This document shows positions 1 through 8,019 of a DNA stretch of 64,000 bases, piece after piece. The DNA comes from Sinorhizobium americanum (lineage in GTDB: Bacteria > Pseudomonadota > Alphaproteobacteria > Rhizobiales > Rhizobiaceae). Within the stretch, counting starts at the first letter, position 1; every line of letters starts with the position of its first letter. The position numbers and the translations under genes are program-made. The DNA is taken from the NCBI RefSeq assembly GCF_001651855.1, contig NZ_LNQC01000056.1:124001-188000 (forward strand), read 5' to 3'. Under the pieces are notes generated by a model. It had not been told where the DNA came from and ran no database searches. It saw nothing but the letters and a program-made list of their open reading frames with translations.

Positions 1-300
1 ACACTCAACGGCGCGGAATTCCGTTTCCTGCGTCTGGAACTGGACCTTTCGCAGAAGTCGCTTGGCGTCATCCTCGGCGTCACCGAACAGGCCGTCGCCA
101 AATGGGAGAAGGCGAAGGACAAGGCTGTTGCCAACAGGTCGGCAGAACGCCTCTTGAGGCTGGCGTATATCAACTATCTGGATGGCAAGCCGGAATTCTC
201 GGCGGTCATCGACCGGATCACGCAACTCGACGCGGAGATCGCGGAACATGAATTGCGGCTCACCAGAGAGCAAAATGGCTGGCACAAGATAGCCGCATAA
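1..300 (+). CDS. HTH-domain regulator, antitoxin-like (5' end outside window)
   Basis: This is the C-terminal 99 residues of a gene that begins left of the window. An XRE-type helix-turn-helix is visible at residues 5-40 (FRFLRLELDLSQ, then ILGVTEQAVAKWE). A helical tail follows. The pattern FLR-x5-LSQ-x7-GV-x4-VAKWE is typical of the DNA-binding half of YgiT/MqsA-like or HigA-like antitoxins, which often carry an N-terminal zinc finger. That part would lie outside the window, so the toxin-antitoxin role is inference. It is the only rightward gene of the element and ends at a strong terminator. It lies inside the island that ends at the tRNA-Leu fragment at 3150-3204. Confidence 0.6.
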   Translation, partial: TLNGAEFRFLRLELDLSQKSLGVILGVTEQAVAKWEKAKDKAVANRSAERLLRLAYINYLDGKPEFSAVIDRITQLDAEIAEHELRLTREQNGWHKIAA

Positions 301-307
301 GTGAGAA

Positions 308-332
308 AAACCCCGAACACAATTCGGGGTTT
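308..332. terminator. Bidirectional rho-independent terminator
   Basis: A perfect 10-bp inverted repeat (AAACCCCGAA / TTCGGGGTTT) with a 5-nt loop lies 8 bp after the HTH gene stop and is followed by a T-rich tract. It sits between the convergent HTH gene and the RepA-like ATPase gene and could serve both. Confidence 0.8.
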
Positions 333-504
333 CTTCTTTTGCGCTTTTCCTTTTTTCTTCTCGAAGCGCGCGACGCCTGCCCCAAAGGGCAAGCGCGCTT
401 ATTACGTAGTAATAGGGGCGGGCGAACACACCCCTTAAATGATTGAAATCGCAGCGAAATCGCCAAGGCTGGAACAGGCCGGAAAAAGGCGGGCGAACAC
501 AGTG

Positions 505-1560
505 CTAGAAGTTGCATTTCACAACCTCCAATCTGTATTGCCTTTTCGACGGCGGACCATGCGCAACATTGGCAATCCGCCCGTCATTCAACAGCGCATA
601 CATGGCCGCCTTCAGCGATTTCAGCGACACGTTTTCGTTCTGCGGATCGCCGTAAAAAACCTTCGGCGCGAAGCTGTTGGATGAGGGACTAGCGGAAACA
701 AAAAGGTTCTGGCTGTTGTGGATTTGCAGGAGTCTCAGGAACACCCGCTCGGCCTTGTCCGCCCTGCCGATGTCCGATCCCGCGCGTTCCTGCCTGTCGG
801 TGCAGCGATAGCAGCCCATGTCCCACTTGACGTTGACGACGAGGCCCTGCGGACCGTAATTCGGCTTTTGGCTGACGAGTATCCGCCGCCCATCGTCCGG
901 GCCATCTGCCTCGGCATCGTCCGGCTTCCGCATGTCGACTTGATTGCGGATGGTGTTCGTCCAGCCGGTCGAACCGGAATTGCCGGTCTTTTGGTTGAGG
1001 CCCGCGAGCGACGGATGCGCGAGCACAATCAGCGTCGTGCCGTATTTCTTGGCGAGCGCCCGGAGATAGTTGCTGACCTTCGTCGCTGCATTGCGGTTTA
1101 TTTCGTCGATGTCGGCGAGTTGCGCGCGGTTGTCGAGCACGACGAGTTCCGGTTTAAGATGTCCGATGGTGTTTTCCAGCAGCCGAAATAGCAGCGTCTT
1201 CTTGACGTAGCTCCTTTGCCCGACGAATAGCGCCTTGTCCTCAACATCGGACAGGTCGCAGATTTCGAGATTGTAGAGCAGCCGCGCCTCGAACATTTCC
1301 GCTGCGGCGATGTCGAGGACTCGTTGGTGGTTGACGTCTAGTTCGTCCTCTGCGCTGACATAGAGCACCTTGCCACGGCGGCGGACGGGACGCCCGAGCC
1401 AATGGGTCTCGGGATAGTCCCTTTCGGGAAGCGCGACGGCGCAGGCGAGTTGCAGCGAGGACAGGCTTTTGCCGATGGCCCCCGCGCCGGTCAGGTAACT
1501 GAGATCGTCGGCAAGGAACAATCCATGCCCGTCGAGGAACTCGATCGGCTTCAATTTCAT
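505..1560 (-). CDS. RepA-like AAA ATPase (RecA-fold, replication helicase type)
   Basis: A 351-residue protein with a Walker A motif near the N terminus (GAGAIGKSL, Lys31) and a Walker B-like strand ELVVLDN near residue 140. The motif LIVLAHPS follows at about residue 180. This order matches the AAA_25/RepA family of hexameric NTPases that act as plasmid or phage replicative helicases, and related proteins are common on integrative elements. Walker A has Ile in place of the usual Gly/Val, which is conservative. The gene lies convergent to the HTH gene and upstream of nothing but the integrase within the element, so a role in excision-linked replication is plausible but inferred. The start is an ATG directly after an AT-rich intergenic stretch. 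Confidence 0.65.
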   Translation of the reverse strand: MKLKPIEFLDGHGLFLADDLSYLTGAGAIGKSLSSLQLACAVALPERDYPETHWLGRPVRRRGKVLYVSAEDELDVNHQRVLDIAAAEMFEARLLYNLEICDLSDVEDKALFVGQRSYVKKTLLFRLLENTIGHLKPELVVLDNRAQLADIDEINRNAATKVSNYLRALAKKYGTTLIVLAHPSLAGLNQKTGNSGSTGWTNTIRNQVDMRKPDDAEADGPDDGRRILVSQKPNYGPQGLVVNVKWDMGCYRCTDRQERAGSDIGRADKAERVFLRLLQIHNSQNLFVSASPSSNSFAPKVFYGDPQNENVSLKSLKAAMYALLNDGRIANVAHGPPSKRQYRLEVVKCNF

Positions 1561-1729
1561 GGGTCATCCTCACCGTCGATCTCTGTTGCTACCATCGAAT
1601 AGTAGATGATCACGTTTGATGGATGAAGAGTGTAGAAACTTGACGTGTTCGTTAGCGTGACGATGAAACTATGTATAAAGTGCAGATTTGCATCTATTTG
1701 ACGCTAAGTAACTCAAACAAAAGAAAGGA

Positions 1730-1750
1730 AAGGGGGCGACGCGCCCCCTT
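1730..1750 (-). terminator. Terminator of the integrase gene
   Basis: A 9-bp GC-rich stem (AAGGGGGCG / CGCCCCCTT) with a 3-nt loop lies 27 bp after the integrase stop. On the minus strand it is followed by a pyrimidine tract rich in T. Confidence 0.75.
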
Positions 1751-1776
1751 GTGTTCATTGGATTAGGCTTTTCCCG

Positions 1777-2991
1777 TCAACCGTTCCGCGAAAGTTCCTT
1801 CACATCTGCTGTAGGTTTGTTGAAGACGTTGATAATCCCGGCTGTCCGCTCGACGCCCTTGCGCGCGAGACTTTCGGAGCGCTTCACGTACCGCATCGCC
1901 ATCGCTGGCGTCTTCCAGCCGAAGGTCTGCATCAGTTCGGAGACGTTGGCACCGTTCACAGCGGCATGCGTCGCGCACGTTGATCGCAGCCGGTGAGGGG
2001 TGATCCGTTCGACGCCCGCTTCCTCGCAGACGGCGGTGAGCGCCGCGAGAACGTCAGAGTAACCGATGGGTTGCCTACCTTTCCGGTTGGAAAACACATA
2101 GCCCATCCGGTGCGGCTGGTTGTCGATGAGCATGGCGGCATCGGTTGAAAGCGCGGTCGCGTGAATCTTCGTTGCTTTGTCGTCGAGATGCACTTCGAGG
2201 CGCTGCAAGCTCACCTGATCCCACCGCAGCAGCCGCGCTGCCGAAATCCGCCAGCCGGAAACCGCGACGAACCGCAAGAGGTCGCCCATCGGACCGTCTA
2301 CCTTACCGAGCGCGACGATGAACGGCGGCAGCGCCTGTTCGTCCAGCCATGTGTCGTTCGGAGTCTCAGTGAAGCGGGGAACCTTTGAGCAAGGGTTATC
2401 GGTTCGCCAGCCTTGCAGCATCGCGAAGGACATCATCTTCGACAACACCGCCAAGGCGCGATTGCAATCGGTCTTCTTGTGTTTGAACTTCACCCGCAGC
2501 GCATCGACCTCGGCGCGGGTGATGTCAGCGACACGGCGACCCCTGAACGACGGTTCGATGATGCGGCGGTAACGACCGCGATAGTCTTTCGGCGTCTCTC
2601 CGGATTTCATTGCAAGATGTTGTTCGTCGAACAGTTCCCAAAGCTGCTCAATGGTCGGTTGCGCCTTTTTCGCGGCCCGGATCGCGGCCGGATCATCTCC
2701 GTTCTTGACGGCTTGCAGCATCTGCCGCGCCTGTTCGCGCGCCTCGTCGGCAGTGAACGTCGGCGACTTGCCAATCGACAGCCACTTTCGTTTCGGCTTC
2801 TCGCCATCCTTGACCTTTAGCGGCGGCAGATACTCGACGAGGAACTCGCGGGTAATGCTGTCGTCGGCGGTGCGGCGGCAACGCAGCATGAAGCCGGTCA
2901 ACTTGCTGTCGCGAACTTTAAGGGCATCCTTGCCCCTCATCAGTTTCGGAACGCGGTTCTTAACGAAGTCCTCGGAAATGAAGTCAGCCAT
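1777..2991 (-). CDS. Tyrosine site-specific integrase of genomic island
   Basis: A 404-residue tyrosine recombinase of the island/P4 type. The N-terminal region (residues 10-95) resembles the DUF4102 arm-binding domain, followed by a SAM-like core-binding domain (about 110-205). The catalytic domain has Arg248 in SGWRIS, His333-x-x-Arg336 in HRLR, Trp359 in FGWK at the usual His/Trp position, and the nucleophile Tyr368 in MRYVK. All catalytic positions are present, so the enzyme should be active. The gene starts about 160 bp from a tRNA-Leu 3' fragment, which is the usual arrangement of an integrase and its attachment site. The element therefore extends left, out of the window. Confidence 0.92.
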   Translation of the reverse strand: MADFISEDFVKNRVPKLMRGKDALKVRDSKLTGFMLRCRRTADDSITREFLVEYLPPLKVKDGEKPKRKWLSIGKSPTFTADEAREQARQMLQAVKNGDDPAAIRAAKKAQPTIEQLWELFDEQHLAMKSGETPKDYRGRYRRIIEPSFRGRRVADITRAEVDALRVKFKHKKTDCNRALAVLSKMMSFAMLQGWRTDNPCSKVPRFTETPNDTWLDEQALPPFIVALGKVDGPMGDLLRFVAVSGWRISAARLLRWDQVSLQRLEVHLDDKATKIHATALSTDAAMLIDNQPHRMGYVFSNRKGRQPIGYSDVLAALTAVCEEAGVERITPHRLRSTCATHAAVNGANVSELMQTFGWKTPAMAMRYVKRSESLARKGVERTAGIINVFNKPTADVKELSRNG

Positions 2992-3149
2992 AAATCCCTT
3001 GTCCTTTTTTGGCCCGACATTTGGCCCTACTTTTCATGATGTCGAGCGATATCAGTCGCTACTGTCTGATGACAGTTATATGTCGGAAATGCTTGATTTA
3101 CAATGGTTTTGAGGAAGCAAGCGGAAGCAGTCAGAAGCGGCAAAAAATT

Positions 3150-3204
3150 GACTTAAAATCCCTCGCCGCAAGGCTTACGGGTTCGATCCCCGTCGTCCGC
3201 ACCA
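3150..3204 (+). repeat. Attachment site: 3' fragment of tRNA-Leu(UAA)
   Basis: The sequence reads as the 3' part of a tRNA gene on the plus strand. It has the anticodon loop CTTAAAA (anticodon TAA), the 3' anticodon stem TCCCT, a variable arm, the T arm ACGGG-TTCGATC-CCCGT, the acceptor strand CGTCCGC, then A and CCA. The 5' half (acceptor GCGGACG, D arm) is missing, so this is not a working tRNA. Such a fragment is what integration into a tRNA gene leaves at the distal junction. An intact tRNA-Leu should lie left of the window. Confidence 0.85.
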
Positions 3205-3237
3205 CCAATCACTGAAATGCCGGCGCTGCCCTCTCAA

Positions 3238-3828
3238 TCACTCCGCCGCAATCTTGAACGGCTGGTCGACGGTCGCGCTCTTGCCGCTGTTGATGTCGTT
3301 GAAGCGGAAGCGCAGGACGTAGTCGCCAGCAGGCGCGCCGCTGACGTCGACGGTTAGCGTCGCATAAATCTCCTGGTTGCGGAGATAGCCGGTGAAGGTG
3401 AAGTCGCCGAAGGCCTTGCGGGTCGCGAGCACCTCGCCCTTGGGGCTGACGATGTCGAGATCGACGGTGAAGTGCGTTTCGAGCTTGCCCTTGGCGCTTG
3501 CGTCCTTCCAGGTGAGACCGACCGGCTCGACATAGGAGAGCAGCGTCTCGCCGGGTTTGAAGACCGAATCCTGCTTCGGCTCGTACATGGCGTAGCCTGC
3601 CGGTTCGGCCGTGACGAAAAGCGCCTTGCCGATCGCGAAGGGAAGGGTTTGCGAGAAGGCGCTGATAGCTTGCCGCAGCGTGTCGCGGGCGCCTGCCGCG
3701 TCGCCTTCGCTTGCCTGTTTTTCCGCTTTCACCGCGGCATCGGAAAGCGGCCCCGCTTCGGTTTCGGAAGCGGCCAGGGCAGGGGCCGCCAGGGCCAGCA
3801 TCGCCAGCATGGAGAGATAGTTCGCCAT
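3238..3828 (-). CDS. Secreted periplasmic protein of unknown function
   Basis: The protein has 196 residues from the ATG at 3828. This start is chosen over an upstream in-frame ATG because it opens directly into a signal peptide (MANYLSMLAMLALAAPALA, predicted cut after ALA). The mature part has an Ala-rich helical segment, then a beta-rich region (about residues 75-195) with FTVDLDIVSPKGEV and GDYVLRFRFNDINSG, which looks like an immunoglobulin-like or C2-like sandwich. I recognise no enzyme motif. It is the first chromosomal gene beyond the island junction and stands divergent to ilvA, with about 215 bp between them. Confidence 0.7.
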   Translation of the reverse strand: MANYLSMLAMLALAAPALAASETEAGPLSDAAVKAEKQASEGDAAGARDTLRQAISAFSQTLPFAIGKALFVTAEPAGYAMYEPKQDSVFKPGETLLSYVEPVGLTWKDASAKGKLETHFTVDLDIVSPKGEVLATRKAFGDFTFTGYLRNQEIYATLTVDVSGAPAGDYVLRFRFNDINSGKSATVDQPFKIAAE

Positions 3829-4044
3829 CGCAGTTTCCCAGCATCCCGATTGCTGAAAAACTGTCGGCATTTGGCATGCGCAAGTCAAGATGAAGGAGAC
3901 TGCCGTGACCGCAGCCGATCGGCGTAGAGTGACGGTTCGCGAGTGTTTGCCAAGCCCAGGCGCGCATCATGTCAAAACGATGGTTTCAGTCACAGCAATG
4001 TGCGATAGCGACAGAAATCAAGATCGTACGGGTGATGGCACGAG

Positions 4045-5292
4045 ATGAAGCAGGATGTTGAACAGGCGGCAGCGGCGATGCGCGAGATCTTTCCGGCGAC
4101 GCCGCTGCAGCTCAACGATCACCTGAGCGCGCGCTACGGCGCCACCATCTATCTGAAGCGCGAGGATCTTTCGCCGGTGCGCTCCTACAAGATCCGCGGC
4201 GCCTTCAACTTCTTCCGCAAGGCACTTGCGGCGGGTGCTTCCGGCAAGACCTTCGTCTGCGCGTCGGCCGGAAACCATGCGCAGGGCTTTGCCTTCGTCT
4301 GCCGGCACTTCGGCGTTCCGGGCATCGTCTTTATGCCGGTAACGACGCCGCAGCAGAAAATCGACAAGACCCGCATCTTCGGCGGCGAATACATCACCAT
4401 TCGCCTTGTCGGCGATATATTCGACCAATGCTACCAGGCCGCTCGCGACCATGTCGAGGCAATTGCCGGCGTGATGGTGCCGCCTTTCGATCATGCCGAT
4501 ATCATCGAAGGGCAGGCGACCGTCGCGGCGGAGATCGTCGAGCAATTGCCGGAGGGGCTGCTCCCCGATCTCGTCGTGCTGCCGGTCGGCGGCGGCGGAC
4601 TGGCGGCAGGCGTCACCGGGTATTTCCGCGATGCCCTGACGAACGACCGGTTCATGTTCTGCGAGCCGGAGGGCGCGCCGAGCCTCAGGCGTAGCCTCGA
4701 GGCGGGCAGCGTCGTGACGCTCGATCAGGTGGACAATTTCGTCGACGGCGCTGCGGTGGGGCGGATCGGCGACCTCAATTTCTCGGCGCTCCGCGGTTTT
4801 GCGCCGGAGCAGGTGATGCTTCTCGCCGAGAATGCCATCTGCCTGACCATCACCGAGATGCTGAACGTCGAAGGCGTGGTTCTCGAGCCGGCCGGCGCGC
4901 TGTCGATTACTGCGCTGGAAGTACTCGGTCGCGAGCGGCTGGGAGGCAAAACGGTGGTCGCGGTCGTTTCCGGCGGCAATTTCGACTTCGAGCGCCTGCC
5001 GGACGTCAAGGAGCGCGCCATGCGCCATGCGGGGTTGAAGAAATACTTCATTCTGCGCATGGCGCAGCGGCCGGGCGCCTTGCGCGATTTCCTCAATCTG
5101 CTGGGCGAAGAGGATGACATCGCCCGGTTTGAATATCTGAAAAAGTCGGCGCGCAATTTCGGCTCCGTGCTGATCGGTATCGAGACCAAGCATGCGGAGA
5201 ACTTCCCGCTGCTGAAGCAGCGTTTCGACGCGGCCGGGCTGCGATACCAGGACATCACCGAGAACGAGATTCTCGCCAATCTGGTCATCTGA
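4045..5292 (+). CDS. ilvA: Threonine dehydratase (threonine ammonia-lyase)
   Basis: A 415-residue fold-type II PLP enzyme that deaminates threonine to 2-oxobutyrate, the first step of isoleucine synthesis. The PLP lysine is Lys49 in SPVRSYKIRGA, the substrate loop is SAGNHAQG, and the phosphate-binding glycine loop is PVGGGGLAAG. The C-terminal 80 residues (from about 335, FILRMAQRPGALRDFL) form an ACT-like regulatory domain, so feedback control by isoleucine is likely. Length fits the short biosynthetic IlvA type with one regulatory domain. The long antisense reading frame here is a shadow. It is monocistronic, with hlyU following after about 80 bp. Confidence 0.93.
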   Translation: MKQDVEQAAAAMREIFPATPLQLNDHLSARYGATIYLKREDLSPVRSYKIRGAFNFFRKALAAGASGKTFVCASAGNHAQGFAFVCRHFGVPGIVFMPVTTPQQKIDKTRIFGGEYITIRLVGDIFDQCYQAARDHVEAIAGVMVPPFDHADIIEGQATVAAEIVEQLPEGLLPDLVVLPVGGGGLAAGVTGYFRDALTNDRFMFCEPEGAPSLRRSLEAGSVVTLDQVDNFVDGAAVGRIGDLNFSALRGFAPEQVMLLAENAICLTITEMLNVEGVVLEPAGALSITALEVLGRERLGGKTVVAVVSGGNFDFERLPDVKERAMRHAGLKKYFILRMAQRPGALRDFLNLLGEEDDIARFEYLKKSARNFGSVLIGIETKHAENFPLLKQRFDAAGLRYQDITENEILANLVI

Positions 5293-5370
5293 CGGCCATT
5301 GCCGCTGCGTCGCGCAAGTGAATCAACTTTTGGCTTTGACAGAGGCCGAAGCCACAGCTAACCATGAGCT

Positions 5371-5688
5371 ATGGCATCGTTTTTCTCGAAATTGTTCGGC
5401 CTCTCCGGCGGCTCCGAAAAGCCGGCCGAGCCCGCTCCGGGCAAGACCGAGTCCTATGCGGATTGCCTGATCCGCGCGACGCCGATGCGCGAGGGCGCGC
5501 AGTTCCGGCTTGCCGGCAGCATCGAAAAGGTGTTGCCCGGCGGAACGAAGGTGCGCCATTTCATTCGTGCCGATCTCTTCACGTCCGAGCAGGACGCCAT
5601 CGATTCGGCACTCCGCAAGGGCCGGCAGATCGTCGACGAGCAGCGCGCGGCGCTCTTTGCCGATGAGGCACAGTCGCGCTCGGTGTAA
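5371..5688 (+). CDS. HlyU-family protein
   Basis: A 105-residue protein that begins MASFFSKLFGLSGG and carries the conserved core of the HlyU family: ATPMREGAQFRLAGSI, then HFIRADLF, then ALRKGRQIVDEQ. In Vibrio, HlyU regulates the hemolysin gene, but rhizobial members are small proteins of unknown target, so only the family name is safe. The start at 5371 is preferred to the overlapping ATG at 5364 in another frame because only this frame gives the conserved sequence. No HTH is visible. A palindromic intergenic element follows the gene. Confidence 0.8.
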   Translation: MASFFSKLFGLSGGSEKPAEPAPGKTESYADCLIRATPMREGAQFRLAGSIEKVLPGGTKVRHFIRADLFTSEQDAIDSALRKGRQIVDEQRAALFADEAQSRSV

Positions 5689-5752
5689 GCAGGACAATCT
5701 TGTTCTGCAGCAATCGGTTGCAGTGTTTTCTTAACATGTAAGTCAAGTTCTT

Positions 5753-5800
5753 GGGGCGCTCGCCCCCTCTGGCCTACCGGCCGGGCCGGCACGCCAGAGG
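5753..5800. repeat. Intergenic palindromic element (RIME-like)
   Basis: Two adjacent inverted repeats occupy the gap between convergent hlyU and cpdB: GGGGCG/CGCCCC with a 2-nt loop at 5753-5766, and CCTCTGGC/GCCAGAGG at 5766-5800. The sequence GCTCGCCCCCTCTGGCC resembles the start of rhizobial intergenic mosaic elements (RIME). The resemblance is from memory. The hairpins could also end transcription of either gene, though no T tract is present. Confidence 0.45.
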
Positions 5801-5813
5801 CCACCTGCTCCCT

Positions 5814-7796
5814 CTATAGCCTGATGCGGAAGCGCGCAAAGCCGTCGGCGCCGTCGCCGGCGTCTTCGACGTCGACGGCCTTGACCTGAGCCAAAAATTG
5901 TCTTGCCTTCGGGCCGCTGTCGAAGACGACGCTGGTGTCCTTGAGCGGTGCAAATTTCCAATTGGCGTCGGCCGACGGATTGATCGTCCCTTGCTCCACG
6001 ATGTAGCGCACGATCACGTCGCGGTTGGTGTCGGGAGCTACGAAGACGACCTTGTCGGCTGCGATCTCCGGGAAATGCCCGCCGCCGCCGGCGCGGTAGT
6101 TGTTGGTTGCCACGACGAATTTCTGGGCGGGGTCGATCGGCTTGCCGTCGAACTGCAGGTCGCGGATGCGGCTTGCCGAGGCGTTCACCAGATTGCCGTC
6201 CTTGTCGTATTTGGCCGGCTGAGAAAGATCGATCTGATAGGTGACGCCGTCGATCACGTCGAAATTATAGGACGGGAAGTCGCCGTTGATGAGGTTCGCG
6301 TCGGTCGAGCCCGGCGCGATCTGGTTGAAGATCCCGGCAGACATTTCGAGCCAGTTTCGGACCTGTTCGCCGGTGATGACGACAGCCTGCACCGTGTTTG
6401 GATAGAGGTAGAGGTCGGCGACGTTCTTGATGGCGATGTCGCCGGCCGGAACGTCGGTATAGTAGTCGGCGCCGCCGCGTCCGCCGGCCTTGAAGGGCGC
6501 CGCCGCCGAAAGCACCGGCAGGTCCTTGTGCTCGGTATCCTTCAGCATGTCGCGGATGTACCAGGTCTGCGCCTGGCTGACGATCTGCACCGAAGGATCG
6601 TCGGCAACGAGGGCGAAATAGGAATAGAGCGGCGCGGAGGTCTTGCCGACGGGGGTGCGGACATAGGCGAGCGTCGCCTCGTGATCCTTCTGCGCCGCCG
6701 CCAGCACTTCCGGCTTGTCGCCGACCTCGGCGATGACCTTCTTCTCCTCCCGCCGGTAGATCGGCCGTGCTTCGCTCGTCGAACCGATCACCCGCCACGC
6801 ACCGCCATCGCGCTCGAGGAGGAGATCGATCAGGCCGAGATGTGAGCCCCAGAAGCCACCCATCACGCCGGGTTTGCCGGAGATGAGCCCGGTCTTGTTG
6901 TCGACGCCTGCGACCGCATCGAACTTCGGCCCCGGAAAGTCGAGATGGCTGTGGCCGGTGACGATGGCGTCGATGCCGTCGATCGCCGCCAGGGGCACGG
7001 AGGCGTTTTCGAGATTTTCCGCATAGGCCTGCTGTCCAATGCCGGAATGGGAGAGGGCGATGACGATATCGGCGCCTTCCTCGCGGATCTGCGGCACCCA
7101 GGCTTCGGCGGCCTTGACCATGTCGCGGGCATTCGCCTTGCCTTCGACATTCTTGGCGTCCCAGGTCACGATCTGCGGTGGCACGAATCCGATCAGCCCG
7201 ATACGGATCGGGTGTTCCTCCCCGGCGCCGTCCTTCACCTTCCGATCGAGGATGACGTAGGGCTTGAGGAAAAGTTCGTCCTGGCGGGGGCTGGCGGCGA
7301 GCGCGCCCTTGGTCAGGTTGGCGCAGACGATCGGAAAATTCGCGCCGTTCAACACATTGAACATGAAGTCCAGGCCGTAGTTGAACTCGTGGTTGCCGAG
7401 CGTGCCGCAATCATAGCCGAGCACGTTCATGGCGGCGATGATCGGGTGCATGTCGCCGGCCTTCATGCCGCGCTTGTAGGCGATGTAGTCGCCCATCGGG
7501 TTGCCCTGCAGGAAGTCACCATTGTCGACGAGGATGGCATTGGTCGCCTCGGCACGGATCGCGTCGACGATCGAGGCGGTGCGCGCCAGCCCGAGCGTGT
7601 CGTTCGGCTTGTCGGCGTAATAGTCGTAGGGGAACACATGCACGTGCAGGTCGGTCGTCTCCATGATCCGGAGATGGGCCTGGTTGGCGGCAGCTCTGAC
7701 GGAGAAGGGATGCAGCACGGCGAGGGCCGAGGAGGCAGCCAGCCCGCCGAGCAGGGCGCGGCGGGAAATGGGATGCAGCGCGATCTTTGAAGTCAT
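5814..7796 (-). CDS. cpdB: Periplasmic 2',3'-cyclic-nucleotide 2'-phosphodiesterase / 3'-nucleotidase
   Basis: The protein has 660 residues from the ATG at 7796, chosen because it opens a twin-arginine signal (SRRALLGGLAAS, Ala-rich core, cut near VRAAA). An N-terminal metallophosphoesterase domain follows: TTDLHVH, then DNGDFLQGNP, then GNHEFNYG, then ALSHSG and GHSH, which supply the two-metal site. The C-terminal 5'-nucleotidase domain carries AGGRGGADYYTD and ATNNYRAGGGG. Length and motif order match CpdB. The enzyme hydrolyses 2',3'-cyclic nucleotides and 3'-nucleotides to nucleosides in the periplasm, which salvages phosphate and bases. Export folded by Tat is inferred from the RR motif. 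Confidence 0.93.
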   Translation of the reverse strand: MTSKIALHPISRRALLGGLAASSALAVLHPFSVRAAANQAHLRIMETTDLHVHVFPYDYYADKPNDTLGLARTASIVDAIRAEATNAILVDNGDFLQGNPMGDYIAYKRGMKAGDMHPIIAAMNVLGYDCGTLGNHEFNYGLDFMFNVLNGANFPIVCANLTKGALAASPRQDELFLKPYVILDRKVKDGAGEEHPIRIGLIGFVPPQIVTWDAKNVEGKANARDMVKAAEAWVPQIREEGADIVIALSHSGIGQQAYAENLENASVPLAAIDGIDAIVTGHSHLDFPGPKFDAVAGVDNKTGLISGKPGVMGGFWGSHLGLIDLLLERDGGAWRVIGSTSEARPIYRREEKKVIAEVGDKPEVLAAAQKDHEATLAYVRTPVGKTSAPLYSYFALVADDPSVQIVSQAQTWYIRDMLKDTEHKDLPVLSAAAPFKAGGRGGADYYTDVPAGDIAIKNVADLYLYPNTVQAVVITGEQVRNWLEMSAGIFNQIAPGSTDANLINGDFPSYNFDVIDGVTYQIDLSQPAKYDKDGNLVNASASRIRDLQFDGKPIDPAQKFVVATNNYRAGGGGHFPEIAADKVVFVAPDTNRDVIVRYIVEQGTINPSADANWKFAPLKDTSVVFDSGPKARQFLAQVKAVDVEDAGDGADGFARFRIRL

Positions 7797-8019
7797 GGCG
7801 GTCTCCGTATTCAAGCCCCGTTCGGGCGCGTCAAGAACGTGCAAGGCGCCGGCAATGGCGCGCCCGCAGCGCAACCTGTCCGCGCGACTATGACCGACTG
7901 GAGCGGAACGGCAAGCGGCAGAATCTTGCCTGTTTTTCGCCGCGTCGTAAGCCGGTAAAGCTTTGTTCAATTTCTAGCTTTAAGGAACGGTCGAGTGAAA
8001 ACGGAAGTCTCCTGCGCGC

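Noticed and set aside
3150-3204. A functional tRNA gene
   Set aside because: Only the part from the anticodon loop to the CCA end is present. The 5' acceptor strand and D arm are missing.
4018-5193. A 391-codon minus-strand frame
   Set aside because: It is the shadow of ilvA, whose own frame has complete catalytic motifs.
5753-5800. A rho-independent terminator for hlyU
   Set aside because: The hairpins lack a T tract on either side, so a palindromic intergenic element is the better description.
5898-7790. Long plus-strand frames across the phosphodiesterase gene
   Set aside because: They are shadows of cpdB: compositionally biased, no ribosome-binding site and no family.
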